64,000 nucleotides of DNA from contig JANQQC010000065.1 of NCBI GenBank assembly GCA_028285145.1, forward strand, positions 36,032-100,031, given 5' to 3'. Source of the DNA: Hyphomonadaceae bacterium (lineage in GTDB: Bacteria > Pseudomonadota > Alphaproteobacteria > Caulobacterales > Hyphomonadaceae). Under the pieces are notes generated by a model that was not told the DNA's origin, did not search any database, and worked only from the letters and a program-made list of their open reading frames with translations. Every line of letters starts with the position of its first letter. The stretch's first letter is position 1. Of the stretch, positions 36,486 through 45,685 are shown piece after piece. Both the position numbers and the translations under genes were made by a program.

Positions 36486-37442
36486 TCCTTCTGGCAAACC
36501 GAGCGCGATGTTCAGATTCTGGACCGCAGCGCCGGACGCGCCCTTCCCCAGATTGTCCAGAATCGCGACCAGCCGTGCCTGACGCATCTCATCATTGCCG
36601 AGCACGAAAAGGCGAAGGCCGTTCGTGCCGTTGAGTGATTGCGGATCAAGCGCTTCGACAATGCCGGCGGCTCCCTTTCTCTGCTGTTGGACCGCAGCAG
36701 TCGGCTCGCTACCGACAACATCGACAAAGGCCTCGCTCTCATAGGCGATAGCCAGCGTCGACCGAAGATCCGCAGTGGTGACGATCTCCGGTAATGCCCA
36801 AAGTTGAAGAGGGATATCGACGATCATGCCCTGCTCGAACGCGCCGACCGATGGTGCGAAAAGTGGCGGGTGCGTGAGACCGGAATACTGCATCATCTCG
36901 GGGATGTGCTTGTGTGCGAGAGTCGCGCCATATGTCCGGAAGGGATCGCCTTTCCCGCCCTGATATTCGGCAATTAGTCCCTTCCCGCCGCCGCTATAGC
37001 CAGACACCGCATTCACGGTGATTGGAAAATCCGCCGGCACCAGCCCTCCAGCAACCAGCGGCGCGAGCAAAGCTATCGTGCCCGTCGGATAGCAGCCGGG
37101 GTTCGATATGCGCTTGGATGCAGCGATCGCGGGGCGCTGATGCGGCGCAAGCTCCGGGAAACCATAAGTCCACTCAGGCGAAACCCGGTGAGCGGTCGAG
37201 GCATCAATGATGACCGTATCTGGATTACTCACCAGTGTGACGGCTTCACGAGCCGCATCGTCAGGCAGGCACAGGATAACTGCATCTGCGTCATTCATGA
37301 GCGATGAGCGCGCATCAGCATCCTTACGCAGGTCAGGACTGATCGAGAGCACTTCCAGATCGTCACGGCCTTTCAGCCGATCGGCAATCTGCAGGCCAGT
37401 GGTGCCGGCTTCGCCATCAATGAAAACCTTTGGGAGAGACAT
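36447..37442 (-). CDS. argC: N-acetyl-gamma-glutamyl-phosphate reductase
   Basis: A 331-residue enzyme of arginine synthesis. The NADP-binding start VFIDGEAGTTGLQIADRL and the active-site Cys in SNPGCYPTG are present; the length and FIDGEAGTTG start match the type 2 ArgC subfamily. GGAG precedes the ATG. It sits 75 bases downstream of rpsI, from which a strong terminator separates it. Its 3' end runs 39 bases into phaC. Confidence 0.95.
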   Translation of the reverse strand: MSLPKVFIDGEAGTTGLQIADRLKGRDDLEVLSISPDLRKDADARSSLMNDADAVILCLPDDAAREAVTLVSNPDTVIIDASTAHRVSPEWTYGFPELAPHQRPAIAASKRISNPGCYPTGTIALLAPLVAGGLVPADFPITVNAVSGYSGGGKGLIAEYQGGKGDPFRTYGATLAHKHIPEMMQYSGLTHPPLFAPSVGAFEQGMIVDIPLQLWALPEIVTTADLRSTLAIAYESEAFVDVVGSEPTAAVQQQRKGAAGIVEALDPQSLNGTNGLRLFVLGNDEMRQARLVAILDNLGKGASGAAVQNLNIALGLPEGSGFDGGFPALAC

Positions 37443-37455
37443 CTTCTTGCTCCGA

Positions 37456-37489
37456 ATAGAAAACGGGCGCTTCGTCTCCGAAGCGCCCG
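37456..37489 (-). terminator. Rho-independent terminator after rpsI
   Basis: On the minus strand an 11-base-pair GC-rich stem (37489-37479 with 37474-37464) closes a 4-base loop and is followed by TTTTCTATT (37463-37456). It lies just after the rpsI stop at 37518 and would end the rplM-rpsI transcript before argC. Confidence 0.85.
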
Positions 37490-37517
37490 CTGAACAAACC
37501 CGAGTTCGCTCGTTGAT

Positions 37518-38006
37518 CTAACGCTTCGAGAACTGGAAGCTGCGGCGTGCTTTCGCACGACCGTATTTCTTGCGCTCCACGGTACGTGGATCACGTGTGA
37601 GGAAACCGTGTGGCTTGAGCACCGAGCGCAGGCCTGGCTCATAAGCAACAAGGGCGCGCGTGATGCCGTGACGGATCGCCCCGGCCTGACCGGACAGGCC
37701 GGAGCCCTTTACCGTGCAGACGATGTCGAACTGCGTGCGGCGATCAGCTTCGATCAGCGGCTGCTCGATAACCATCCGCAGAACCGGACGAGCAAAGTAC
37801 TGCTCCTGGTCCTTACCGTTGATCGTGATCTTGCCTGAGCCTGGCTTTACCCAGACACGGGCAACGGCAGACTTCCGGCGGCCGGTGCCGTAGGCGCGGC
37901 CGAATTCGTCGATCTTTGGCTCTGCTGGGGGCGCAACAGGTTCTGCGCTGGCAGGTGCGCCTTCCAGCGTGCCGAGCTCTTCGAGGGATTGTGCAGTATC
38001 AGACAT
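37518..38006 (-). CDS. rpsI: 30S ribosomal protein S9
   Basis: A 162-residue S9. The conserved core [21 protein letters not shown] and the C-terminal [18 protein letters not shown] are present. An N-terminal extension of about 30 acidic and proline-rich residues is typical of Alphaproteobacteria. It follows rplM by 3 bases. Confidence 0.98.
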   Translation of the reverse strand: MSDTAQSLEELGTLEGAPASAEPVAPPAEPKIDEFGRAYGTGRRKSAVARVWVKPGSGKITINGKDQEQYFARPVLRMVIEQPLIEADRRTQFDIVCTVKGSGLSGQAGAIRHGITRALVAYEPGLRSVLKPHGFLTRDPRTVERKKYGRAKARRSFQFSKR

Positions 38007-38009
38007 GAA

Positions 38010-38474
38010 TTAGGCCGATCTCGTATTCTTCGAATTCATCGACTTGAAGTCGACGCTTTCAGGATTCTGGGCTTCGTGCGGATGGTCTGTGCCAGCATAA
38101 ACCCGCAGTTTCGACAGCTGGCGGCGTGCCAGGCTGGATTCGCGTGGCATCATCCGGCGAACGGCAAGCTGCAGCGCGCGCTCAGGGAAACGTCCGTCGA
38201 GGATCTTCTCTGGCGTCGTTGCCTTGATGCCGCCGGGATGGCCGGTGTGGCGATAGTAGACTTTATCGGTCCGCTTGTTGCCGGTGAACACGATCTTGTC
38301 GGCATTGATCACGACAACATGGTCACCGGTATCGATGTGCGGCGTAAAGTCCGCACGGTGTTTCCCGCGCAGGCGCTTGGCAATGTATGACGCGAGACGG
38401 CCAGCCACGACGCCTTCAGCGTCAATGACGACCCACTTGTTCTCGACGTCGGCAGGTGCGTTATAGGTTTTCAT
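38010..38474 (-). CDS. rplM: 50S ribosomal protein L13
   Basis: A 154-residue L13 with the signature [16 protein letters not shown] and the [12 protein letters not shown] segment. It is the first gene of the rplM-rpsI operon. Its ATG lies only 35 bases from the divergent lipoprotein start at 38510, so the promoters of the two overlap each other's 5' region. Confidence 0.98.
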   Translation of the reverse strand: MKTYNAPADVENKWVVIDAEGVVAGRLASYIAKRLRGKHRADFTPHIDTGDHVVVINADKIVFTGNKRTDKVYYRHTGHPGGIKATTPEKILDGRFPERALQLAVRRMMPRESSLARRQLSKLRVYAGTDHPHEAQNPESVDFKSMNSKNTRSA

Positions 38475-38509
38475 CGCTCCTCTGGGAGCCTCTCAGTTCG
38501 GAGTTTCAA

Positions 38510-39487
38510 ATGAAGTTCAAGCGCTGGCGTGTAAGCGCCCCCATTCGCGATGTCAACGTGGGGTGCGCGCTCTGTCTGTCTTTCGTGCTCGCGGCCTGTG
38601 GCGGCGGGACGGATGAGGCCGAAATCAGCACGCCTTCTACGCCGGAACAAGCCGCGCCAGCAAACGAGTTACCGGCTGTATGGTCGACTCGCTCGCTGGA
38701 GGGCCCGGTCGTCGATATGGCGGCCTCTCAGGGCGCAGCACCGGTGCTTGCTATCGCCTATGAGCGCGACGGGCTTCAGTTTTTCAATTTCAACGCCGAA
38801 CGAATCGCCGAGGCGGCTCCGTACGACGTTAAAGCGCTTGCCGATGGGCATCCGGCCACGGTCGCCGGCGCGAATATGACGATTTTCCCGGGTCTAGGGG
38901 CCGATAACACGCTGAAGGCCTATCTGTTTGGTGACGGACTGCTCGCGCCAGTGGAGGTCGCCCTGCCCCTTGAGGCCACCGGTATTGCCGGACTGTGCAG
39001 CGGATCGACGGGATTCGGTGCCGATGATCTGTTTCAGGTGGCCTATTGGACGCGCAGCGCGTCCAGCGAGCTTAAAATCGGACGAGTTTCGGTGGTCGAT
39101 GAGGAGTTTATCTGGACCGACACCGGATCGGAGAGGTCTCAGGCTCCTATTGGAACCTGCCGTTTTGAGGCGGGTGGCGTCTCAACAACTAGCGATTCAG
39201 TCGTGGATGCGGCCATGCTTCGCCGGGGTGACTACGAGGCGCGCGTGACCATTGGGTCGGAGGGAGGGCTTTTCGTTACTGAAGCCGATGAAGAGCCTGT
39301 TCGCTATAGCGTCCGCGACGGCCTGTCGGTACGTGCACCCGAAGCGCCGACCGCCATTGTGGCCGTTGGCCAGCCCCTTGGTGGCGGCTATCCGGGTGGT
39401 GTGATCATTGTGTCGGGTGAAGTGGCCCCGAACGACTATCAGGCTGTTTTCATCGACCCATCAGTGCTGACGCTGGCCGAAGACTGA
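38510..39487 (+). CDS. Lipoprotein of unknown function
   Basis: A 325-residue protein with a lipobox (FVLAAC) following a hydrophobic stretch; the Cys after LAA would be lipidated. The mature part begins GGGTDEAE, then a Pro/Thr-rich linker and a domain with repeated beta strands and Asp-Gly turns (AYERDGLQFFNFNAERI), compatible with a propeller-like fold. No family name is justified. GGAG precedes the ATG at 38510. The last 49 bases overlap ctaA on the other strand. Confidence 0.65.
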   Translation: MKFKRWRVSAPIRDVNVGCALCLSFVLAACGGGTDEAEISTPSTPEQAAPANELPAVWSTRSLEGPVVDMAASQGAAPVLAIAYERDGLQFFNFNAERIAEAAPYDVKALADGHPATVAGANMTIFPGLGADNTLKAYLFGDGLLAPVEVALPLEATGIAGLCSGSTGFGADDLFQVAYWTRSASSELKIGRVSVVDEEFIWTDTGSERSQAPIGTCRFEAGGVSTTSDSVVDAAMLRRGDYEARVTIGSEGGLFVTEADEEPVRYSVRDGLSVRAPEAPTAIVAVGQPLGGGYPGGVIIVSGEVAPNDYQAVFIDPSVLTLAED

Positions 39488-40509
39488 GCGCGACCCGCGC
39501 GGACAGCGAGGCGGACGCTCGCCAGAAAGACGATGACGCCAAGCCCTTGATGGGTCAGTGCCATCATGAGCGGTGCCGCATTCACGAGGGTAAGAATGCC
39601 CCAGACGCTTTGCAGCGAGAGAAAAACAGCCACGATCAGGAAGTCTCGGCGTAGCACACCGTGCCGGTTGAGCCAGAAAGCGAGCCATCCGCCGACGAAC
39701 AGCGCATAGGCCAGGAAACGATGATTGAACTGGGTGGCCTCCCGTCCCTCAAACAGACTTCGGACACCCAAGTCGGCGTCGACATAGCCCGCAGGAAACA
39801 ACTCACCCGCCATAAGTGGCCAGTCTGTGTAGGTGCGCCCGGCATCAAGACCGGCAACAAGTGCGCCGCTCGCCATCTGGACAGTGATCCCGATTAGCAG
39901 GCCAGAGGCCCATATCTTGGCAGGTTTCGGGACCGCACCAGTCGGTATTGGCCGTAACCCCATCCAGAGCGCGACAATCACACCAATAATCAGCAGCGCG
40001 AGCGTGAAGTGCGTCGCAAGTCTGTAAGGTGCCACATCGACACGAGTGGTCTCGCCGATCCCGCTCGCCACCATCCACCAGCCAATCGCGCCCTGAAGAC
40101 CACCAAGCGCAATTAATCCTGCATAAGTCGCAATGCGGCTGCCTTTCAGCCAGCCCTTTGCGAGGAAGATAACAAACCCGACAATCGCCACCAGCCCGAT
40201 CAGGCGGCCAAACAGGCGGTGCCCCCATTCCCACCAGAAAATGTACTGAAACTCACTAAGGGACATGCCGCGGTTCTGCAGCTGATATTCGGCTGTCTGG
40301 CGGTACTTGTCGAACTCAACGGCCCAGGCCGCATCTGAAAGCGGTGGTAACGTTCCGCTGATGGGATCCCACTCCGTTATGGACAGGCCTGAATCCGTTA
40401 GCCGCGTCGCCCCACCGATCAGGATCATGGCGTAGACCATGATGCCAAGCAGCAGGAGCCAGATACGAATCCAGCGAACAGCCGGGTCGGAGATGGCGTT
40501 TTCTGTCAT
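39439..40509 (-). CDS. ctaA: Heme A synthase (CtaA/COX15)
   Basis: A 356-residue eight-helix membrane protein that oxidises heme O to heme A for cytochrome oxidase. Diagnostic segments: GGATRLTDSGLSITEWDPISG, YIFWWEWGHRLFGR (heme His), and ATHFTLALLIIG and FNHRFLAYALFV (further His ligands). This is the alphaproteobacterial/mitochondrial COX15 type. I start at MTENAISD; upstream codons precede the natural start. It is divergent from the DUF2842 gene. Confidence 0.95.
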   Translation of the reverse strand: MTENAISDPAVRWIRIWLLLLGIMVYAMILIGGATRLTDSGLSITEWDPISGTLPPLSDAAWAVEFDKYRQTAEYQLQNRGMSLSEFQYIFWWEWGHRLFGRLIGLVAIVGFVIFLAKGWLKGSRIATYAGLIALGGLQGAIGWWMVASGIGETTRVDVAPYRLATHFTLALLIIGVIVALWMGLRPIPTGAVPKPAKIWASGLLIGITVQMASGALVAGLDAGRTYTDWPLMAGELFPAGYVDADLGVRSLFEGREATQFNHRFLAYALFVGGWLAFWLNRHGVLRRDFLIVAVFLSLQSVWGILTLVNAAPLMMALTHQGLGVIVFLASVRLAVRAGRAQSSASVSTDGSMKTA

Positions 40510-40581
40510 TGGCCCTAAATGCTCGTCTGACAGCGGACGGCAAGCGCCAAAGCGCCGCATATGTGTTTGGAAGGGCCGAAA

Positions 40582-40779
40582 ATGCGCAAACCCATCGCCA
40601 TGCTTATAACGGTTCTGTTTCTGGCTGTTTGGGCTACAATTGCCGCTACGATCGGCTCCGCCATTACGGAGTGGCCACAGCTTGTCCAGTTTGTCTTCTA
40701 CGTTGTCGCCGGAATTGGCTGGGTGTTCCCGCTCAAACCGCTGATGGCGTGGATGAATTCGGCACCAAATCCCGACTAA
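40582..40779 (+). CDS. DUF2842 small membrane protein
   Basis: A 65-residue protein with two transmembrane helices (about residues 5-25, AMLITVLFLAVWATIAATIG, and 38-55, QFVFYVVAGIGWVFPL). The Pro-Leu-Lys after the second helix is typical of DUF2842, an alphaproteobacterial family often found next to heme A synthase. GGAAGGG precedes the ATG at 40582. Function is unknown; a link to cytochrome oxidase assembly is suggested by position. Confidence 0.85.
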   Translation: MRKPIAMLITVLFLAVWATIAATIGSAITEWPQLVQFVFYVVAGIGWVFPLKPLMAWMNSAPNPD

Positions 40780-41735
40780 TCGTTGGAAGACGCCTTTTCG
40801 GCCTCTCTGCGAAGACGCGCGAACATCTCAGATGGATCGTCCTCGTCGTCATTGTCAGTCTTGGACGTCGCCTCAGTCTCTGGCTCTGGCTCAGTATCTG
40901 TTTCCGCCGCTTTTTCCGGCTCCGGTTCGGCGACCTTTTCTTCTGGCTTGATGCGTTCAGGTTCGGGGGCGTCCTCTTCTTGAACCGTTTCGGGCTCAAC
41001 GGCGACATCCTCAAGTGCAACCGGCACGGCTGACACGGTTTGCTGTTCATCGCTCCAGGTGCCCAGCGAGGTCTCGCCACCTACAAGCGTCATGCCGGGT
41101 ACGAGTGTCGTCCTGAAACCGTCCGGCAGGTAGATGTCGCACCAGCCTCCGAGCCGCCGCTTGCCCAACCGACGACCTGCGCGGAGCGCGTCTCCGGCTT
41201 CAACATCGATATCGATCCGTGGCCCCAGACCAGCCGCTGCGACCCGCAAGCCAGCATCCTTGTCACCGCTGGAAATAGAGACGAAGGCGACATTCAGTCC
41301 GAGCGCATCAGCGCTGAGGGCAACGATACGCGATGGATCGCCCTCCTCTTGCACAACAGCCTCCACGCCGCCAGCCATGGGGGCATAAAGACCGGTGGTG
41401 GACGCGGGCGAGGACGAAACCCGTATTCTTGTCCGCGGCATATCCTTCATCCGAAGCTCTGTTGGCGCGCTGACCGTGGAAACCTCAGTGATAACGCCAT
41501 CGCAAGGCGCGACGACGGCATCGGCAATCTCAGGCATCGTGCGTCCCGCCCGGCGCGTGGCCAGAAGGCAAACGATCGCCGCAAGGAAACCGAGCCAGAA
41601 GAGCGGCCCCCAGATCATCCCGAGGAGCACACCGATCAACCAACAGGCGAGCGCCCCGGCAATGCCTTCCAGATCGAACCCGGTTCTGGCCCAGGGAAAG
41701 GTTGTGTTCGAGAACTCGTTATTGGCGTCTGCCAT
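40776..41735 (-). CDS. Phosphatidylserine-decarboxylase-like protein, apparent pseudoenzyme
   Basis: A 319-residue protein. Residues 20-60 hold two hydrophobic helices, and 64-225 align by eye with Psd: AVVAPCDGVI for SPADG, RTRIRVSSSP for the FMNVFNVHVNR strand, and CDIYLPDG for the RLDVYLPxG strand. The key residues are replaced: the Psd His corresponds to Thr114 (TTGLYAP), and the pyruvoyl-forming Ser of FGSR corresponds to Gly197 (LGGW). After residue 235 comes a strongly acidic tail of about 80 residues rich in Glu-Pro repeats. It likely binds lipid or a partner rather than decarboxylates. No pssA is adjacent. Confidence 0.65.
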   Translation of the reverse strand: MADANNEFSNTTFPWARTGFDLEGIAGALACWLIGVLLGMIWGPLFWLGFLAAIVCLLATRRAGRTMPEIADAVVAPCDGVITEVSTVSAPTELRMKDMPRTRIRVSSSPASTTGLYAPMAGGVEAVVQEEGDPSRIVALSADALGLNVAFVSISSGDKDAGLRVAAAGLGPRIDIDVEAGDALRAGRRLGKRRLGGWCDIYLPDGFRTTLVPGMTLVGGETSLGTWSDEQQTVSAVPVALEDVAVEPETVQEEDAPEPERIKPEEKVAEPEPEKAAETDTEPEPETEATSKTDNDDEDDPSEMFARLRREAEKASSND

Positions 41736-41744
41736 GTCCCGCTC

Positions 41745-43580
41745 CTATTCAGCCGCCTGAAGCTGGTCCTGTGCGGCCTGTCTGGCCCACATATCGGCAT
41801 ATTCACCGTCTTTGGCCAAGAGCGCGCTATGTGAACCGCGCTCGACCACCCGGCCATCCTGCAAAACGATGATTTCGTCGGCATTCCTGACTGTCGACAA
41901 CCTGTGAGCTACCATCAACGTCGTTCGTCCGCGCGAGGCTTCTTCCAGCGCGTCCTGAACGGCAGCTTCCGTGGCGCTGTCCAGTGCAGATGTCGCTTCA
42001 TCCAGTACGAGGATCGCGGGATTGTTCAGGATCACGCGGGCAATGCCAACGCGCTGTTTTTCGCCGCCGGACAGTTTCAGGCCGCGTTCTCCAACTCGGG
42101 TTTCCCAGCCATCCGGGAGCTTCTCAATGAACTCCAGCAATTGCGCCCGCCGCGCGGCATCGCGGATCTCATCATCGCTCGCATCGGGTTTGCCGTAAGC
42201 GATGTTGGCCCGCAGCGTATCATTGAAGAGGACGACATCCTGCGGAACAAGACCGAGCGCCGCTCGAAGGCTGGCCTGTTCGAGATCCCGCACATCCTTA
42301 CCGTCGACTGTAACGCGCCCGCTCTGGACGTCGTAGAAACGGAACAGAAGTTTCAACAGGGTCGACTTGCCCGCTCCGGATGTCCCGACAAACGCCATCT
42401 TCTTCCCTGGCTCGACCTCAAAGGACACATCTTCTACGCCGCGAACGCGGCCATCATGCGAGAAAGCGACGCTCTCGAACGCGACATGTCCTTTTGGTGA
42501 GGTCAGTTGCTGAGCGTTCGGTGCGTCGGCAACGTCCGGCTCCATGGCCAGCAGGCCATAAAGCTTCTCAAGATCGACGGCCCCCTGCTTAATCTCCCGC
42601 CATGCCCAACCAAGAATGTTGAGCGGTGCGTATAGAGACAGGAGCACGAGCATCACGGCGGTCAGGTCGCCGATCTGCATAGTCCCTTCCTTGAAGTTCC
42701 AGGCTGAGAGCGCAAGGACGGCGAGCAAACCGCCGTTCATGATCAGTGCCTGAACGATGTTGAGCAGGTACATGGAGCGGACGGCATCCACGTAGCGATC
42801 ATTGTAGACGCTCATGGCGTGGTCGTAGCGGCTGGTTTCCCGTCGCTCAGCGGCGAACGCTTTCACCGTCTCGAAATTGGTGAGAGTGTCGACGGACACC
42901 GCGCGCCATTCGGTGTCAGCTACATTCATGCGACGGCGCTGCCGCACCCGCCATTCAGTGATAATCACCGTTGCAACAATGTAGAGGACGACAGCGGCAA
43001 TCGCGATGAAGGCGAGCCGAATATCGAAGGCGACCCCGAGCGCGATTGAGGCCAGCACCAGCCGAACAAGGGTCGGACCGATATTGAAGGCGAGAAACCG
43101 GATCAGATAATCGATTGCGCTCGCCCCGCGCTCGATGATGCGGTTGAGTGCGCCGGTTCGCCGGGTCTGGTGGAAGTTCAGCGACAGGTTCTGCGCATGA
43201 CCGAAGGCGTCGACGCAGGCAACGCGCTGCGCATGCTGGCTAACGGGGGCAAACAGCATGTCCCGCACTTGCGGAAGCCCGGCGGCTGCGAACCGAATGC
43301 CGACGCCGAGCATCAGATACAGGGCTGCTGTTGCATAGGGTGCGCCCTCCTCGCCGGCTATGTCGTTCACGCGATTGATGGCATCGCCGATGATGAGCGG
43401 CGATATCACCTCAAGGACAGACGCTGCCAGCGTAATCAGGACTGCCAGGACCATGACCGGGCGCGACCGGGCAAGCTCCGGCCGGGCCAGCAGCTTGAGA
43501 ATGCGCGTAATGGAGACGCCAATCCCGCCATCAGCGCTTTCAATACGGTCGGGGTCTGCGGTTGCGTGCGGGTTAGCCAT
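41745..43580 (-). CDS. Atm1/HMT1-type ABC exporter (fused permease and ATPase)
   Basis: A 611-residue half-transporter. The transmembrane domain (about residues 40-330) has six helices; the NBD shows Walker A GTSGAGKSTLL near 398, the signature LSGGEKQRVG, Walker B ILVLDEATSALD and the H-loop MVAHRLS. The segment LNFHQTRRTGALNRIIERG in the coupling region is typical of the Atm1 group, which exports glutathione persulfide or heavy-metal conjugates. It starts 9 bases upstream of the Psd-like gene, in the same direction. Confidence 0.9.
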   Translation of the reverse strand: MANPHATADPDRIESADGGIGVSITRILKLLARPELARSRPVMVLAVLITLAASVLEVISPLIIGDAINRVNDIAGEEGAPYATAALYLMLGVGIRFAAAGLPQVRDMLFAPVSQHAQRVACVDAFGHAQNLSLNFHQTRRTGALNRIIERGASAIDYLIRFLAFNIGPTLVRLVLASIALGVAFDIRLAFIAIAAVVLYIVATVIITEWRVRQRRRMNVADTEWRAVSVDTLTNFETVKAFAAERRETSRYDHAMSVYNDRYVDAVRSMYLLNIVQALIMNGGLLAVLALSAWNFKEGTMQIGDLTAVMLVLLSLYAPLNILGWAWREIKQGAVDLEKLYGLLAMEPDVADAPNAQQLTSPKGHVAFESVAFSHDGRVRGVEDVSFEVEPGKKMAFVGTSGAGKSTLLKLLFRFYDVQSGRVTVDGKDVRDLEQASLRAALGLVPQDVVLFNDTLRANIAYGKPDASDDEIRDAARRAQLLEFIEKLPDGWETRVGERGLKLSGGEKQRVGIARVILNNPAILVLDEATSALDSATEAAVQDALEEASRGRTTLMVAHRLSTVRNADEIIVLQDGRVVERGSHSALLAKDGEYADMWARQAAQDQLQAAE

Positions 43581-43689
43581 TAAGTCGATGTAAGCTGATC
43601 CTCAGGGTTTCGCCACCATGAGCTGTGCAGGTCTGGTTCTGTTCATCGATTGCGCATAAGGGAGTCGGTGGAAAATTCGAGAGACAACC

Positions 43690-44253
43690 ATGGCGAAGCT
43701 CAAGTCAATTTGCGTGTATTGCGGCTCATCAAACGATGTGAAGCCCGCCTATCTGCGCCTTGCGCAGGACCTCGGACGCACGCTGGCAAGTCAGGATATC
43801 CGTCTCGTTTATGGCGGCGGCGGCGTTGGCCTCATGGGAGCTTGCGCAAAGGCGGCGCATGGGGCCGGCGGCGATGTCCTTGGCGTCATGCCGCGGTTTT
43901 TGCTCGAGAAGGAGCGCATCTTCGACGAGGTGCCCCATGAAATCGTTGAGGACATGCATACGCGAAAGCAACGCATGTTCGACGAGTCCGACGCCTTTAT
44001 CGTGCTCCCCGGCGGTATCGGAACGCTCGAAGAGGCCGTGGAAATGCTGTCATGGGCGCGGCTTGGCCTCCACGCCAAACCGATGGCCTTCCTCGACGAA
44101 GATGGCTTCTGGGACCCGTTCTTCGTGCTGATGGATCACATCATCGAAGGTAAGTTTACGCCCGAGGACTTCAGGGCAAGCCTCGTGCATACCGACACGC
44201 CCGAAGTCAGCATCACAGCGCTTGAAGATCGCTGCATCGTTCTGGATATCTAG
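43690..44253 (+). CDS. LOG-family cytokinin riboside 5'-monophosphate phosphoribohydrolase
   Basis: A 187-residue protein of the TIGR00730/LOG family. The starting SICVYCGSSNDVKPAY and the phosphate-binding PGGIGTLEEAVEML are diagnostic; RKQRMFDESDAFIVLPGG is also present. It cleaves the ribose-5-phosphate from nucleoside monophosphates such as AMP or cytokinins. It was formerly called a lysine decarboxylase, which this is not. It converges with gltX through a CTAG overlap. Confidence 0.9.
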   Translation: MAKLKSICVYCGSSNDVKPAYLRLAQDLGRTLASQDIRLVYGGGGVGLMGACAKAAHGAGGDVLGVMPRFLLEKERIFDEVPHEIVEDMHTRKQRMFDESDAFIVLPGGIGTLEEAVEMLSWARLGLHAKPMAFLDEDGFWDPFFVLMDHIIEGKFTPEDFRASLVHTDTPEVSITALEDRCIVLDI

Positions 44254-45590
44254 CCAGCCAAGCGTTTGACGGCTTTTTCACGGCCAATCAGTTTCAGCAT
44301 GCTCGCCATATCCGGTCCGTGAGCCATGCCAGTCAGCGCCTTGCGGAGTGGCATGAACAGGCCCCGGCCTTTCCGGCCGGTGTCAGCCTTCAGCGCTGAT
44401 GTCCAGGTGCCCCATGTCTCGTCCGTGATGTCCCCATCGGGCAGGCTCGCGGCGGCAGCGGAGATGAAGTCGCGATCTTCGTCATCGATCTCGGGCGTAA
44501 TCTCGCCAAACGCCACCTCGAGGAATTCGCGAACGTCGGGCAGCACCGAGCAGTTCTCCCGCACGACCATCCAGAACGCCTCGTTAGCTGCCCTTGGATC
44601 GATTGCCGACAGCCGGTCCTTCACATCCTCGAACTGAAGTCCATGCAGGATCGAGGCGTTGACGCTTTTCAGCTCCGCCTCGTCAAAGCGCGCCGGCGCG
44701 CGTCCGATCTTGTCGAAGCCAAAGGCCCTTGCTAGCTGATCGAGACCATCTGCCGCTTCCACGTTTTCACTTGTGCCGATCCTCGCCAGCAGCGAAGCAA
44801 TGGCCAGAGGCTCAAAGCCATCCTCGGCGAGCTGGGCAATCGACAATGATCCAAGCCGCTTGGACAGCCCCTGCCCATCAGCGCCGATCAGCAACGGCGT
44901 GTGCGCCATGTTCGGCGCTGCGCCACCCAACGCCTGAAAAATCTCGATCTGGGCCCCGGAATTGGTGACATGGTCCTCGCCACGCACGACATGGGTGATG
45001 TCGTAATCAATGTCGTCGACAACGCTCGGCAGTGTGTAGAGATACGATCCGTCTTCGCGGATCAGGATCGGATCGGAGATAGATGACGTATCAATCGACT
45101 GATCACCGCGCACGAGGTCGGTCCACTCGCATCGACCACCAGATAACTTGAACCGCCAGTGAGGTTTCCGGCCCTCCGCTTCGAGGGCCGCCTTCTCATC
45201 ATCGGTCAGGTTCAACGCCGCTCTGTCATAAACGGGCGGCCGTCCGCGTGAGAGCGCAATCTTGCGCTTCCGGTCGAGCTCATCAGCCGTCTCGTAGCAG
45301 GCGTAAAGCAGGCCCTTCTCCTTCAAAGAGGCCGCCGCCGCATCATACTTCTCGAACCTTTTGGACTGATTGAACGTGTCATCCCAGGTCAGGCCGAGCC
45401 AGGTGAGGTCATCCTTGATACCCTGCTCGTACACCTCAGTGGAGCGTTCAGTGTCTGTATCGTCGATCCTCAGCACAAACTGACCGCCAGCGCCGTTGGC
45501 GAACAGCCAGTTGATCAACGCTGTACGGACATTGCCGACATGGAGCCGGCCTGTGGGCGACGGCGCAAAGCGGACAATTGGTGTGGTCAT
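44250..45590 (-). CDS. gltX: Glutamyl-tRNA synthetase
   Basis: A 446-residue class I synthetase. The HIGH-equivalent is FAPSPTGRLHVGNVRTAL and the KMSKS-equivalent is GLSKRLGS. The length fits the shorter alphaproteobacterial GltX2 group. Alphaproteobacteria that lack glutaminyl-tRNA synthetase often use such an enzyme for tRNA-Gln followed by GatCAB; which tRNA it charges cannot be read here. The other gltX, if any, is outside the window. Confidence 0.95.
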   Translation of the reverse strand: MTTPIVRFAPSPTGRLHVGNVRTALINWLFANGAGGQFVLRIDDTDTERSTEVYEQGIKDDLTWLGLTWDDTFNQSKRFEKYDAAAASLKEKGLLYACYETADELDRKRKIALSRGRPPVYDRAALNLTDDEKAALEAEGRKPHWRFKLSGGRCEWTDLVRGDQSIDTSSISDPILIREDGSYLYTLPSVVDDIDYDITHVVRGEDHVTNSGAQIEIFQALGGAAPNMAHTPLLIGADGQGLSKRLGSLSIAQLAEDGFEPLAIASLLARIGTSENVEAADGLDQLARAFGFDKIGRAPARFDEAELKSVNASILHGLQFEDVKDRLSAIDPRAANEAFWMVVRENCSVLPDVREFLEVAFGEITPEIDDEDRDFISAAAASLPDGDITDETWGTWTSALKADTGRKGRGLFMPLRKALTGMAHGPDMASMLKLIGREKAVKRLAG

Positions 45591-45685
45591 GATTTCGGCC
45601 TCAAACAGACTATCGCGCGTTCGACATCAAAACGCAGCAAAAGCCAAGGCGCATCTGACAGGATGTGACGCGGAGAACGCCGCAG

